Positions 15,860-25,400 of a stretch of 64,000 nucleotides of DNA are shown piece by piece. This stretch comes from Brevibacillus porteri. Its GTDB lineage: Bacteria > Bacillota > Bacilli > Brevibacillales > Brevibacillaceae. The translations under genes and the position numbers were made by a program. The stretch's first letter is position 1; the number at the start of each line of letters is the position of its first letter. The notes beneath the pieces are model-generated. The model searched no databases and was not told where the DNA came from. It worked only from the letters and a program-made list of their open reading frames with translations. The DNA lies in the NCBI RefSeq assembly GCF_003013475.1, contig NZ_PXZO01000007.1, positions 1 through 64,000 of the forward strand, written 5' to 3'.

Positions 15860-16423
15860 TTATCTTGTCAAGCGAATTCCCGCAACCGGCCAAAAAGTAA
15901 ATTCAGCTCTACCAACAACCGTACTGACGGCAACAGGACCGATGGCTCTGCTGTCATGACTGTTCAACCTGTTATCGCCCATCACAAAGATATGGTCTGC
16001 TGGTATTTGGACCGGGGGAAAATCGTGGGTAAAGAACGGCTCTGCCTGCTGCTTCGCTTGTTCTTTAAATTGTGCAAGATACGGTTCCTCTACCACTTTG
16101 CCATTGACCAGTAGCTGATCGCTTTTGACCTCTACTGTATCACCCTCAACAGCAATGACTCTCTTGATGTAATCTCGTTCCTTTTCAGCATGAAACACGA
16201 TGATTTCACCAGGCTTCGGATCTTGCAAAAAGTAAATCGCCTTGTTTACAACTAATTTTTCACTGTTATGTAATGTACTTTCCATGGATTCGCCTTCTAC
16301 AATAAACGGGGCGAACAAAAAGGTACGAATGAGAAACGCCAAGACTAAAGCGATCCCAAGTGCCTTTATCCATTCCCATAGTTCATTTTTCTTCTTATGA
16401 CTGGAGGTAATTTCTTCGCTCAT
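15860..16423 (-). CDS. lepB: type I signal peptidase
   Basis: A 187-residue membrane-anchored protease that removes signal peptides from exported proteins. A single N-terminal membrane segment (about residues 18-38) precedes the catalytic serine in GESMEST (S46) and lysine in YIKRVIAVEGD (K87); the conserved MGDNRLNSHDSR block follows. GGGAGG precedes the ATG. A second paralogue lies at 63282-63842 with the same domain plan but divergent sequence. Confidence 0.96.
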   Translation of the reverse strand: MSEEITSSHKKKNELWEWIKALGIALVLAFLIRTFLFAPFIVEGESMESTLHNSEKLVVNKAIYFLQDPKPGEIIVFHAEKERDYIKRVIAVEGDTVEVKSDQLLVNGKVVEEPYLAQFKEQAKQQAEPFFTHDFPPVQIPADHIFVMGDNRLNSHDSRAIGPVAVSTVVGRAEFTFWPVAGIRLTR

Positions 16424-16509
16424 GACTTACGATCCTCCCATGAAAGCTCGTCCAACCTTAGCTGTAACATATGTCAAGATGAACTATTTTATTTCGAGAT
16501 CGTTAAATG

Positions 16510-16544
16510 GAAAAAAGAGGCCTGGCAAGCAGGCCAGTCCTCTT
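16510..16544 (-). terminator. intrinsic terminator after rplS
   Basis: On the minus strand AAAGAGG-CTGGC pairs with GCCAG-CCTCTTT and runs into six T residues, 15 bases past the rplS stop. Confidence 0.85.
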
Positions 16545-16558
16545 TCTAAGCTTTACGC

Positions 16559-16906
16559 TTATCGACGGATTTCTTTAATACGAGCTGCTTTACCTACGCG
16601 ATCGCGCAGATAGTACAGTTTCGCACGACGTACTTTACCATGACGCACGATTTCGATCTTGTCGATCTTAGGCGTGTGTACTGGGAATGTACGCTCAACA
16701 CCTACGCCGTAAGAAATCTTACGAGCTGTAAATGTTTCGCTTACACCTGTACCGCGACGGCGAATGCATACGCCTTCGAACAGCTGGATACGCTCACGCT
16801 GACCCTCGATAACCTTAACGTGTACACGAACAGTGTCACCAGGTCGGAACGCAGGAATGTCCTGTTTCAATTGCGCTTTTTCCAGTTCACGGATAATTTG
16901 GTTCAT
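16559..16906 (-). CDS. rplS: 50S ribosomal protein L19
   Basis: The 115-residue L19 protein lies at the subunit interface. The typical blocks are present: [16 protein letters not shown] at residues 19-34, [19 protein letters not shown] in the middle (residues 45-63), and a basic C-terminus ([12 protein letters not shown]). A strong ribosome binding site precedes the ATG. A promoter and structured leader lie upstream, so it can be expressed apart from trmD-rimM. Confidence 0.98.
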   Translation of the reverse strand: MNQIIRELEKAQLKQDIPAFRPGDTVRVHVKVIEGQRERIQLFEGVCIRRRGTGVSETFTARKISYGVGVERTFPVHTPKIDKIEIVRHGKVRRAKLYYLRDRVGKAARIKEIRR

Positions 16907-17017
16907 TTGAATTTCCTCCTTCCGATAGACGTTCTTACTCGTCTAACCCATAGGTCCAGCCGCTAGGGCTGCGTTACGAGTAGCGGACCGCCTTAGTCAG
17001 CGGGCAAAATTGCCACA
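16907..17017 (-). ncRNA. probable L19 leader RNA
   Basis: Between a good promoter and the rplS ribosome binding site lies a 110-base leader with several complementary segments (for example GCGGTCCGCTACTCG against CGCAGCCCTAGCGGCTGG-like repeats). Rfam describes an L19 leader at this place in Bacillota, proposed to be an autoregulatory binding site for L19. The assignment rests on position and structure-like repeats, not on a model search. Confidence 0.5.
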
Positions 17018-17023
17018 AGAAGT

Positions 17024-17052
17024 ATATTAACACAGGGGGCACAAAACTACAA
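17024..17052 (-). promoter_or_regulatory. promoter upstream of rplS
   Basis: On the minus strand TTGTAG (17047-17052) and TAATAT (17024-17029) are separated by exactly 17 bases. It lies just after trmD and serves rplS and its leader. Confidence 0.7.
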
Positions 17053-17073
17053 GACTCTTCTCCTATTTGTTCC

Positions 17074-17805
17074 CTACTTTTTTTCCTGCTCCAATTCAGC
17101 CAATAGCTTTTTCATTTCATTTGTCAGCGCAATCTTTTCCAACAAATCTGGACGCCGTGCTTTTGTTCGACGCAGCGATTCTTTTAACCGCCAGCTTTCA
17201 ATATTGGCGTGGTGGCCTGACAACAATACATCTGGCACCTTCCAGCCGCGAAACTCAGCTGGTCTTGTGTAATGAGGGTATTCGAGCAGTCCTGTTGAAA
17301 AGGAATCCTCAACAGCTGACGTCTGGTTTCCCAACGCCCCTGGCTGCAAACGAACGACACTGTCAATGACCACCATCGCCGCAAGCTCTCCCCCAGTCAG
17401 TACGTAGTCGCCAATCGAAATCTCATCCGTGACGAGATGCTCGCGAATTCGCTCGTCGTACCCTTCATAATGACCACAAATGAAGACAAGGTGCTCTTCT
17501 TGCGCCAACTCTTCTGCAAGCTTCTGCTGATAAGGTACACCCTGTGGGCACATCAGAATCACTCGGGTTTTTTTCTCTCCTGACAAGGCTTCTACAGCTC
17601 GGAATAACGGCTCAGGCTTTAAGACCATTCCTCCGCCACCGCCATAAGGGGTGTCGTCTACCGTACCGTGCTTGCTCTCAGAGAAATCGCGAAAATTGGT
17701 AACGTGAAAATCAACCAGTTCTTTTTCGCTTGCCTTTCCCAAAATGCTGCTGGATAAAACACCTGTAAACATTTCGGGAAAGAGCGTAAAAATATCGATC
17801 CGCAT
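17074..17805 (-). CDS. trmD: tRNA (guanine-37-N1)-methyltransferase
   Basis: A 243-residue SPOUT methyltransferase that makes m1G37 next to the anticodon, preventing frameshifting. Characteristic segments are [13 protein letters not shown] at the start, [17 protein letters not shown] (residues 51-67), [15 protein letters not shown] and the trefoil-knot block [21 protein letters not shown] precedes the ATG. It follows rimM by 12 bases in the conserved rpsP-rimM-trmD-rplS order. Confidence 0.98.
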   Translation of the reverse strand: MRIDIFTLFPEMFTGVLSSSILGKASEKELVDFHVTNFRDFSESKHGTVDDTPYGGGGGMVLKPEPLFRAVEALSGEKKTRVILMCPQGVPYQQKLAEELAQEEHLVFICGHYEGYDERIREHLVTDEISIGDYVLTGGELAAMVVIDSVVRLQPGALGNQTSAVEDSFSTGLLEYPHYTRPAEFRGWKVPDVLLSGHHANIESWRLKESLRRTKARRPDLLEKIALTNEMKKLLAELEQEKK

Positions 17806-17817
17806 CTGAAGTTCCTC

Positions 17818-18336
17818 CTACAGCAAGCCTTCCATCAGATGGCAGACCACACGTTTGTTCGCAATGTCCACTTCCTTGATGCAATCATCGATATATGGCA
17901 GCAAGATTTCTCCGCGTTTCCCCTTCACTACCCACACATCGTTTGCTCCTGGCTGCATGACATCCACGATTTTCCCCAGTTCTTCGCCCTCGTCAGTTAC
18001 TACGACGCAGCCGACGAGCTGATGAATGTAGAACTCGTCCTCTTCTAATTCCATCAGCGCTTCCTCTGGAATTTTCAACTCTCCGCCCTTGTACTTTTCG
18101 ATATCGTTAATATGCTCATAGCCTTGGAAGCTCACAATCTCAAAATTTTTATGCGAGCGACGAGAAACGATTTTCAATTTTAGCGGCTCACTGAGTGTCG
18201 GATGGAACAAGTACAGCTCATTTCCTTTGCGAAAACGCTGATCTGGAAAGTCAGTCGTAGGTGTTACACGTACCTCACCACGCAGGCCATGCGTATTAAC
18301 CAGTTTGCCTACTCCGTAAAAACTATTTTGGCTCAA
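17818..18336 (-). CDS. rimM: ribosome maturation factor RimM
   Basis: A 172-residue 30S assembly factor that works on the head domain around S19. It begins FYGVGKLVNTHGLRGEVRV and ends with the PRC-barrel half (FYIHQLVGCVVVT, IVDVMQPGANDVWVVKG). The ATG at 18345 lies only one or two bases from AAGGAGG, which is too close. The TTG at 18336 has ideal ten-base spacing and is chosen. The upstream ylqD overlaps the start region. Confidence 0.96.
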   Translation of the reverse strand: MSQNSFYGVGKLVNTHGLRGEVRVTPTTDFPDQRFRKGNELYLFHPTLSEPLKLKIVSRRSHKNFEIVSFQGYEHINDIEKYKGGELKIPEEALMELEEDEFYIHQLVGCVVVTDEGEELGKIVDVMQPGANDVWVVKGKRGEILLPYIDDCIKEVDIANKRVVCHLMEGLL

Positions 18337-18341
18337 CGTGT

Positions 18342-18779
18342 TCATTCCTCCTTTTTTTTGTTCCCATTTTTCGTTTGTAGCCGAATCTCATGTACCAGAC
18401 CATCTTTTATCATGATATCCGTTCCGGACATCATTTCATCCCAGACATCACCCTCTTGAATCGTGACAGGGCTTTGAACCGTCTGGTAATCGATTTCGCT
18501 TCCCTCTGGGAGATTTTCTACCTGCTGGAGGGTATATGTCAGGTGATCTATCTTTTCCTTGCGTCGGCGCTCTTCCTGCGCGATTTTTTCCTGCGCCAAC
18601 GCATATGTATCCGTAGACTTTTTCTTCGCCTCGGTTAATAGCTTTTTCGATTGAAACTGCCACTGCTCCCACTCTTTACGCTGCAAACGAAGTCGTTGGC
18701 TATACTGATCAATGAGAGCAGCCCGTGATGCTTCCGTAATGATCAGCTTAACCTGTACCGTCCGAAATATAGTAAGCAC
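18342..18779 (-). CDS. ylqD: YlqD family protein
   Basis: A 145-residue protein of the YlqD family, found in Bacilli between khpA and rimM; its function is unknown. It begins with a strand-rich segment (RTVQVKLIITEASRAAL), continues with a long basic coiled coil (about residues 30-90, many K/R/E/Q), and ends with a small beta domain (VTIQEGDVWDEM, DGLVHEIRL). GTG at 18779 is chosen because AAGGAG precedes it by eight bases. A terminator-like hairpin separates it from khpA. Confidence 0.85.
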   Translation of the reverse strand: MLTIFRTVQVKLIITEASRAALIDQYSQRLRLQRKEWEQWQFQSKKLLTEAKKKSTDTYALAQEKIAQEERRRKEKIDHLTYTLQQVENLPEGSEIDYQTVQSPVTIQEGDVWDEMMSGTDIMIKDGLVHEIRLQTKNGNKKKEE

Positions 18780-18833
18780 CTTCGCCACTCCTTTCGGAAA
18801 AACCATCATGGTTTATACGCATCTTGGATACTA

Positions 18834-18865
18834 GAAAAAAGACTGGGAAAGCTCCCAGCCTTTTC
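18834..18865 (-). terminator. hairpin between khpA and ylqD
   Basis: GGCTGGGAG and CTCCCAG-type arms (GCTGGGA / TCCCAGT) with a short loop are followed by T6 on the minus strand, directly after the khpA stop. It probably attenuates read-through from rpsP-khpA into ylqD-rimM-trmD. Confidence 0.75.
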
Positions 18866-19093
18866 TCATACAATTTCAACCGTGACACGCTTGTCCGTTT
18901 CCACGGATGCGGCGATCACGACCGTGCGCAGGGCTTTCGCGATTCGTCCTTGTTTACCGATAATCTTCCCCATATCATCAGGGTGTACCGACAATTCAAA
19001 GACGAGGGTTCGCTCTTTGTCCACTGCGTTAACACGAACCTCATTCGGATGATCGACGAGAGCTTTAGCGATCGTTTCGACCAGCGCTTTCAT
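18866..19093 (-). CDS. khpA: KH-domain RNA-binding protein KhpA (YlqC)
   Basis: A 75-residue single type-II KH domain with the GxxG RNA-binding loop in IIGKQGRIAKALR (about residues 45-57). In Firmicutes KhpA acts with KhpB (Jag) in RNA binding and cell-envelope control. Three consecutive start codons (TTG ATG ATG) are available; the ATG at 19093 has the best distance from GGAGG. It follows rpsP closely. Confidence 0.94.
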   Translation of the reverse strand: MKALVETIAKALVDHPNEVRVNAVDKERTLVFELSVHPDDMGKIIGKQGRIAKALRTVVIAASVETDKRVTVEIV

Positions 19094-19116
19094 CATCAAA
19101 CCTCCAGATGACCGAC

Positions 19117-19389
19117 TTATTTGCCGTATTTGGTTTCGTGCACTTTAGCCATAACGCCTTCTTTGGAGAGAAGGTTACGAACGGTATCAGTTGGAGCTGC
19201 ACCATTCAGGATCCATTGAACCGCTTTGTCGGTATCAATTTTCACCACTGCCGGTTGTGCAACCGGGTTATAGTAACCGATTTCTTCAATGAAACGGCCA
19301 TCGCGTGGGGAACGGGAGTCAGCTACTACTACACGGTAGAAAGGAGCTTTCTTGGAACCCATACGCTTCAGACGGATTTTAACTGCCAT
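19117..19389 (-). CDS. rpsP: 30S ribosomal protein S16
   Basis: The 90-residue S16 protein is recognised by its start ([20 protein letters not shown], residues 2-21) and the block [14 protein letters not shown], followed by [18 protein letters not shown]. It stabilises the 5' domain of 16S rRNA. AGGAGG precedes the ATG. The conserved ffh-rpsP-khpA-ylqD-rimM-trmD order is intact. Confidence 0.98.
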   Translation of the reverse strand: MAVKIRLKRMGSKKAPFYRVVVADSRSPRDGRFIEEIGYYNPVAQPAVVKIDTDKAVQWILNGAAPTDTVRNLLSKEGVMAKVHETKYGK

Positions 19390-19501
19390 GTTGTGTCACC
19401 TCCTGTATTAATCAACGCTAGAAGAGCATCTGCGTTGGTGCTACTATATCTGAACCATCGCGGCCAGCTGACAAGTCAGTGTCGCGAGAGATCATGCCTA
19501 C

Positions 19502-20914
19502 TTACTTGAACGGTGGTTTGAAGTTAAAGGGGAAGTTCATCCCGCCCTGGTTGTTGCCTCCGCCTTTTCCCATGAAAGGTAATCCGAAGCCTTTTTTCTT
19601 CGACTTCTTGACCATCTTGTCAGCAGCGCCTGAGAATTGCTTCATCATCTTTTTCATTTCCTCGAACTGCTTGAGGAAGCGATTGACTTCTTGAATGCTC
19701 GTTCCACTTCCGCTTGCGATGCGCTTGCGACGGTTGGCATTCAATAAATCAGGATTAGCGCGCTCTTGTTTGGTCATGGATTTGGCGATCGCTTCAACGC
19801 GGGCTATCTGCTTCTCATCCACGTTCATTTTGCCCTTCATCTTGTTCATTCCTGGCAGCATGCCGAGAATGTCTTCAAAAGGACCCAGGTTGCGAAGCTG
19901 CTGCATGGAATCCAGGAACATGTCGAAGGTAAACTCACCTTGACGCATTTGGCGTTCCATATCGCGTGCTTTGTCTTCATCTACGGATGCCTGTGCTTTT
20001 TCAATCAGGCTGAGTACGTCCCCCATACCCAAAATACGGGAAGCCATACGATCCGGATGGAACGGTTCGAGCGCATCCAGCTTTTCACCCATCGCCGCGA
20101 ATTTGATCGGCTTGCCAGTGACAGCTTTGACGGACAGTGCCGCACCGCCTCGGGTATCACCGTCGAGCTTCGTGAGAACCACACCAGTCAGTTCGAGCTG
20201 GCTGTTAAAGCTCTCTGCTACGTTGACGGCATCTTGACCTGTCATCGCGTCCACGACGAGCAAAATCTCATCGGGCTTGGTTACCTCGCGAATCTGCTTC
20301 AACTCGTCCATCAGCGCTTCGTCAATATGCAGGCGACCTGCGGTATCGATGAGGACTACGTCGAGATGATTCGTCTTCGCGTGTTCAATCGCTTGGCGAG
20401 CGATATCGACAGGACTGACTTGATCACCGAGAGTGAAGACGGGAACATTGAGCTGCTCCCCTAAAACCTGAAGTTGCTTAATCGCAGCAGGACGGTAAAT
20501 GTCTCCCGCTACCAGAAGCGGCTTGCGGTTTTGCTTTTGCAAGTACTTGGCCAGCTTACCGGTTGTGGTCGTTTTACCTGCCCCTTGCAGACCTGCCATC
20601 ATGATGACGGTCGGCGGGCGGTGCGCCATCGTGAGCTGAGCAACGTTACCACCCATCAGGGCGACCAGTTCTTCATTCACGATCTTGATCACCATTTGAC
20701 CAGGTGTCAGGCTTTTCATGACTTCCTGACCGACTGCGCGCTCCTTGACACGAGCAACGAAGTCTTTTACTACTTTAAAGTTAACGTCTGCTTCCAACAG
20801 GGCCAGACGAACTTCACGCATCGCTTCATTCACGATGGTCTCGTCTATTTTTCCTCTGCCGCGCAGTTTGTCAAACGCGTTTTGCAGCCGATTGGCTAAG
20901 CTCTCAAACGCCAT
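19502..20914 (-). CDS. ffh: signal recognition particle protein Ffh (SRP54)
   Basis: A 470-residue SRP GTPase that binds 4.5S/scRNA and signal sequences of nascent membrane proteins. The N domain is followed by the G domain with GLQGAGKTTT (near residue 108), DTAGR, and TKLDGD, then the Met-rich M domain (QMRQGEFTFDMF, LGMLPGMNKMKGKM). The C-terminal tail is Gly/Asn/Phe/Pro-rich (GGGNNQGGMNFPFNFKP), a longer tail than usual. GGAGGG precedes the ATG. It is co-transcribed with ylxM. Confidence 0.98.
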   Translation of the reverse strand: MAFESLANRLQNAFDKLRGRGKIDETIVNEAMREVRLALLEADVNFKVVKDFVARVKERAVGQEVMKSLTPGQMVIKIVNEELVALMGGNVAQLTMAHRPPTVIMMAGLQGAGKTTTTGKLAKYLQKQNRKPLLVAGDIYRPAAIKQLQVLGEQLNVPVFTLGDQVSPVDIARQAIEHAKTNHLDVVLIDTAGRLHIDEALMDELKQIREVTKPDEILLVVDAMTGQDAVNVAESFNSQLELTGVVLTKLDGDTRGGAALSVKAVTGKPIKFAAMGEKLDALEPFHPDRMASRILGMGDVLSLIEKAQASVDEDKARDMERQMRQGEFTFDMFLDSMQQLRNLGPFEDILGMLPGMNKMKGKMNVDEKQIARVEAIAKSMTKQERANPDLLNANRRKRIASGSGTSIQEVNRFLKQFEEMKKMMKQFSGAADKMVKKSKKKGFGLPFMGKGGGNNQGGMNFPFNFKPPFK

Positions 20915-20924
20915 GCGAGCCCTC

Positions 20925-21263
20925 CTAATCCATCTCTGACAGTTGGTGGAGCAAAGTGTTCAGCTCGTCTCTTGTCTCGCTCTCCGAAAGCTCATTTACA
21001 AGTTCATTCATGCGATTCAACACGTCCATGCGCTTTTCATGACGCTCAGCGAGGCGAAGCTTCTGATCGTATTCGAACAGTTGCTTCTCCGCCCGCTTAA
21101 TATGATCATAAACAGCTTGGCGGCTGACCTCATGCATCTCGGCAATTTCTCCGAGCGATAAATCGTCCAGATAATACAGCTCAAGATATTCTTGCTGCTT
21201 GCCCTTGAGTAGCGGCGCGTAAAAGTCAAACAAGAGATTGACTTGATTGGTCTTTTCTAACAT
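20925..21263 (-). CDS. ylxM: YlxM family DNA-binding protein
   Basis: A 112-residue helix-turn-helix protein of the UPF0122/YlxM family, related to sigma-70 region 4 ([23 protein letters not shown], within residues 35-57). The family is always next to ffh or ftsY and is linked to SRP assembly or its regulation. AAAGGA precedes the ATG. It heads the ffh unit and lies behind a strong promoter with an unusual leader hairpin. Confidence 0.95.
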   Translation of the reverse strand: MLEKTNQVNLLFDFYAPLLKGKQQEYLELYYLDDLSLGEIAEMHEVSRQAVYDHIKRAEKQLFEYDQKLRLAERHEKRMDVLNRMNELVNELSESETRDELNTLLHQLSEMD

Positions 21264-21300
21264 GAAACCAATCCTTTGCTATGAGGTACTCGTTTCAAAC

Positions 21301-21321
21301 TGTAAAGACTTTTTCTTTACA
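21301..21321 (-). promoter_or_regulatory. perfect inverted repeat in the ylxM leader
   Basis: TGTAAAGA and TCTTTACA form a perfect eight-base inverted repeat with a five-base A-rich centre, located just downstream of the ylxM promoter. There is no T-run after it, so it is an operator or RNA element and not a simple terminator. Confidence 0.55.
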
Positions 21322-21332
21322 GCACGTAGATT

Positions 21333-21361
21333 ATAGTACCTAATTCCACACCTAGTGTCAA
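21333..21361 (-). promoter_or_regulatory. promoter of ylxM-ffh
   Basis: Consensus TTGACA (21356-21361) and TACTAT (21333-21338) with a 17-base spacer on the minus strand. It lies about 70 bases before the ylxM ATG and is the main sigma-A-type promoter of the SRP genes. Confidence 0.8.
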
Positions 21362-21405
21362 GGTTTTTTATTGACATCATTTTTTTATCTTCGAAACACT
21401 ATGTT

Positions 21406-22413
21406 TTACGCGTTTTCCTGCTCTTCTGTTTCATCTTTTTGAATCAATCCAGCAAAAAGTGCATGAACAAATTGCTCGGGATCAAACTGCTGCAAGTCAT
21501 CCATTCTTTCACCCAAGCCAACGTATTTCACTGGAATGTTCAGCTCGTTGCGAATCGCAATGACGATACCACCCTTTGCTGTGCCATCCAGCTTGGTCAG
21601 GACTAAACCTGTTACACCAGCAGACTGTCCAAAGGTTTTCGCCTGCGAAAGCGCATTTTGCCCAGTCGTAGCGTCCAATACTAGCAAGACCTCATGTGGA
21701 GCTCCTGGCAATTCGCGTTGTAATACGCGGTGTACCTTCGCCAACTCTTCCATGAGATTGACTTTGTTTTGCAAGCGGCCTGCGGTATCGCACAACAGCA
21801 CATCGACTTGGCGGGATTTCGCTGCCTGAATCGCATCGTAGATCACAGCAGCCGGATCAGAGCCTTGCTGCTGCTTGATTACGTCAACGCCTACACGCTC
21901 TCCCCAAACCTCCAGCTGTTCAATCGCTGCTGCACGGAACGTGTCACCTGCTGCCAGCAGCACTTTTTTATTTTGCTGCTTGAACATATGAGCCATTTTA
22001 CCGATCGTGGTCGTTTTCCCTACTCCGTTTACCCCTACGAACAAAATGACATTCAGACGACCGTCCTCTACGTTCAGAGACGTATCCGCAGCAGCATCAT
22101 TTTTCAAAAGGGCAACCAGTTTTTCTGAGAGAATGGGCTGCAGGTCGATCGCATTCTCGATTTTTTGCTTGCGCACTTCTGTCCGCAGGTCGTCAATGAG
22201 CTCCATTACGGTATTGACGCCCACATCGGACGTAATCAAAATTTCCTCTAATTCATCGAAAAAGTCATCGTCGATCTTTTTGTAGCGACGTACCAGATCC
22301 TCTACTTTTTCTACTAGCAGGTCTCTCGTTTTAGCCAAACCATCCGTAAACTTCTGGGTGACCTCTTCGGATTTTTGGACAATAGCATCACGAAGGCGCT
22401 TGAAAAAACTCAT
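21406..22413 (-). CDS. ftsY: SRP receptor FtsY
   Basis: A 335-residue NG-domain GTPase that docks the SRP-ribosome complex at the membrane. The N domain is followed by [13 protein letters not shown] (near residue 121), DTAGRLQNK and [10 protein letters not shown]. The acidic A domain of E. coli FtsY is absent, as usual in Firmicutes. The ATG at 22413 is chosen because AAAGGA precedes it by eight bases. It follows smc. Confidence 0.98.
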   Translation of the reverse strand: MSFFKRLRDAIVQKSEEVTQKFTDGLAKTRDLLVEKVEDLVRRYKKIDDDFFDELEEILITSDVGVNTVMELIDDLRTEVRKQKIENAIDLQPILSEKLVALLKNDAAADTSLNVEDGRLNVILFVGVNGVGKTTTIGKMAHMFKQQNKKVLLAAGDTFRAAAIEQLEVWGERVGVDVIKQQQGSDPAAVIYDAIQAAKSRQVDVLLCDTAGRLQNKVNLMEELAKVHRVLQRELPGAPHEVLLVLDATTGQNALSQAKTFGQSAGVTGLVLTKLDGTAKGGIVIAIRNELNIPVKYVGLGERMDDLQQFDPEQFVHALFAGLIQKDETEEQENA

Positions 22414-22458
22414 GTTCATCTTCCTTTGCGGGTAGTATCAATTGAATGGAAAATCCGT

Positions 22459-25400
22459 TTAAGAGGCTGATTCGATAAACTTGTCACTGTCCTCCAGCTT
22501 CACGGAGACGAGTTTGGACACGCCGCCCTCTTGCATCGTGATACCGTATAGCACGTCTGCGCTCTCCATTGTGCCTTTTCTGTGTGTGACGCAAATAAAC
22601 TGCGTCTGGTTGCTAAAATGGTGCATGTACTCGGCGAAACGGTTAACGTTTGCCTCATCCAGCGCGGCTTCTACCTCATCCAATACACAGAATGGCACTG
22701 GCTTCACACGCAGGATGGCAAATAGCAAGGCCATCGCAGTCAAAGCACGTTCGCCCCCGGATAAGAGTGCAAGATTTTGCAGCTTCTTGCCAGGTGGCTG
22801 CGCCACGATATCGATACCCGTCTCAAGCAGATTATCTGGGTTAGAGAGTACAAGATCTGCGCGTCCTCCGCCAAACAGTTGGACAAACACGTCGCGGAAC
22901 TGCTCTGAAATCGCATCAAATGTATCTTTGAAGCGGCGCGACATCTCTGCGTTCATTTCTTGGATCACTTGATAGAGCATGTCTTTTGCTTCATTCAAAT
23001 CAGCTTCCTGCGAGCTTAAGAACTGCTGACGCTCGGATAAGCGCTCATATTCCTCAATCGCGCCAAGATTCACAGTGCCAAGTGCCCCAATCTGCTTTTT
23101 GAGACGATTGACCACTTGTGTCTCTTCCTGAATCTCGCCACGTGCCGGATATTTTTGCTTTGCCAGGTCGTAGCTCATTTCGTATTCTTCGGAGAGTTTA
23201 TTCAACAGATGATCCAGCTCTACCTCGTTGCGGTTGACTTTTACTTCTTCCTGATGAAGCTTTTCCTCGAGCGATTTAACCTCGCGGCGGATTTCCTTCA
23301 CCTGCTGTTCCACTTGCTCCTGTTTGTAAAAGAGAGTCGCCCTCTCACTTCGCCGCTCTTGAATCAAGCCAGCTACACGGTCTTTATCCTGACGCAATTC
23401 ACTAATGCGCTGATCCAGCTCAAGCCCGGACGATTCGTTCGTACGCTCCAGCTCATCAAGAGATGCCAAGTTCGCGTTTTGTTCTTCCCATTCGCGCTGC
23501 AATTGGCTTTTTTGCTCCAGCAAACGTTCTGTTTGCTCCAAGCGCGATTGATACTCTTGCTTGACCTGCGCATTCAGTACTTTGAGACTTGTTATTTTTT
23601 GATTCATTTCTTCTTTGGATTCGAGCTGCTCTTGACGTTTCGCCTCTGCTTCTGCGATCTGCGCACCGAGCTCTTTTTCCTCTTCCTCCATGGCAGCCAA
23701 AGAGGCTTGCAGCTGCTCTTGCTTTCGTTTGGCTTCTTCCATCTCGCGGCGATAGCCTTCTATATCTTGTTCAACAAGCTTTGCTCGCTCGCCCAAGGAT
23801 CTGCCTTCCGATTCTTTTTGCTGCAAGAGTCCTTTTACTTCTTGTTCTTTCACTCTCAGACTTTCGCCTTCTGTACGCAGAGCTTCTTGCTCCTGCTGCA
23901 TTTGCGCCAGTTCCTTCGTCAACTGCTCCATAAGGGTAGTATGCCCAGAAATTGCCTGGTCGATTTCTACTAGCTGCGCTTCCAGCTCTTCTGATTGACG
24001 GTTGCGTCCAAGCAGGTTCGTGCTGTTCTTTTTCAAGGCCCCCCCTGTCATAGAACCGCCAGCATTCACGATATCGCCTTCCAGCGTCACGACGCGATAG
24101 CGGTAGCCAAGCGTACGGGCCACACGGTTTGCTTGCTCCAGCTTTTCCGTAATAATGACGTTGCCCAATAAACTTTCGAGGATAGGTCTATACGCTTCCT
24201 CAAAGGTCACGAGCTCACTCGCGATTCCGACGACTCCACTCTCCGCCTCCAGCTGGCGCTTATCGCTTGCCTGCAAGGTGCGAGGACGGATGACATCGAG
24301 CGGTAGAAATGTCGCCCTACCCGCATTGTGCTGCTTCAAGTGAGCAATGGCTGCACGACCAGATGCTTCGTCGTCCACGACGACGTTTTGCAGTGCGCCA
24401 CCCAATGCTACTTCCATCGCCGTCTCGTATTGCTGTGGCACGACAACGAGCTCAGCCACCGCTCCATGAATTCCTTTAAAGCCACGCTCGCGTGCTTTCA
24501 AAATTTCTTTTACGCCTTGCTGAAACCCTGCGAACTCCGACTGCATTTCTTTTAACAGGTCAAAACGAGACTTCGCCGCTTCCCGCTTTTGTTCCCAGTG
24601 GCGCAGCTCTCGACGGGCTGTTTCAAGGCGGGCTTGTCCTTCGCGCATACCCTCAACCAGCTCTTTGTATCTGACACCCGTTTCTTGAATGGTAGAAACG
24701 ATCTTCTCCAACTGATCTTGGAGCTGGCTCAACTGAGCTAGTCGCTGCTCTTCTTCTTCATCGAGCTGTTTTTTTCCAGACAATTGACGTTCGACTCTGG
24801 CCTCGCTTGTCTTGAGAAGCTGCTCTTGATGACGATTTTCGTTGCGCAGATTCGCCATTTCGTTGAGCTTTTCGAAGTAATCGCTCTTCAAACGCTCGAC
24901 ATCATCTGTCAGTGATTGCACCATGGAAAAAAATTGACCTTCTGCTTCTTGTAGCGAAGCGTGGGCTTCGGTCATTCGGCGATCCGCTTCCTTGGCCCGC
25001 TCTTGTTCTTCAGCCAATTCTGCCTCAAGACCGTGCTGCTTCTCGGTAATCCGATGCATCTGCTCCATCGTCTGCTGACGATTGGCATTGAGATTGCGCA
25101 TACGCTCCCGCAATACCTCACGTTGTCCTTCGACTTTCTCGGTCTCTTCACTGACTGTCAAAAGTACTTGTTGCAGCTCTTCGATGGATTGGTCGATTTG
25201 GGTGACATGAAAACGCGCTTGCTCCAAATCAGCTTCTTGCTTGGATGCTTCGGTCGTTTGTCCGATTAACAGATTCTTGAGTTCCTCTACGCGTCCTGTC
25301 GCTGCTTCCCACTTCGTATGAGCTGCTTCAATTTGCTGCACGTAAAGAGCTACTTCATGCTCAACCAACTGGCGATGAAGCTCCTTGTACGTCTTGGCTA

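Noticed and set aside
19766..20464. 232-codon plus-strand frame inside ffh
   Set aside because: Antisense shadow; ffh carries all GTPase motifs.
23116..23973. 285-codon plus-strand frame inside smc
   Set aside because: Leu/Phe-rich antisense of the coiled-coil codons; smc is unbroken and complete.
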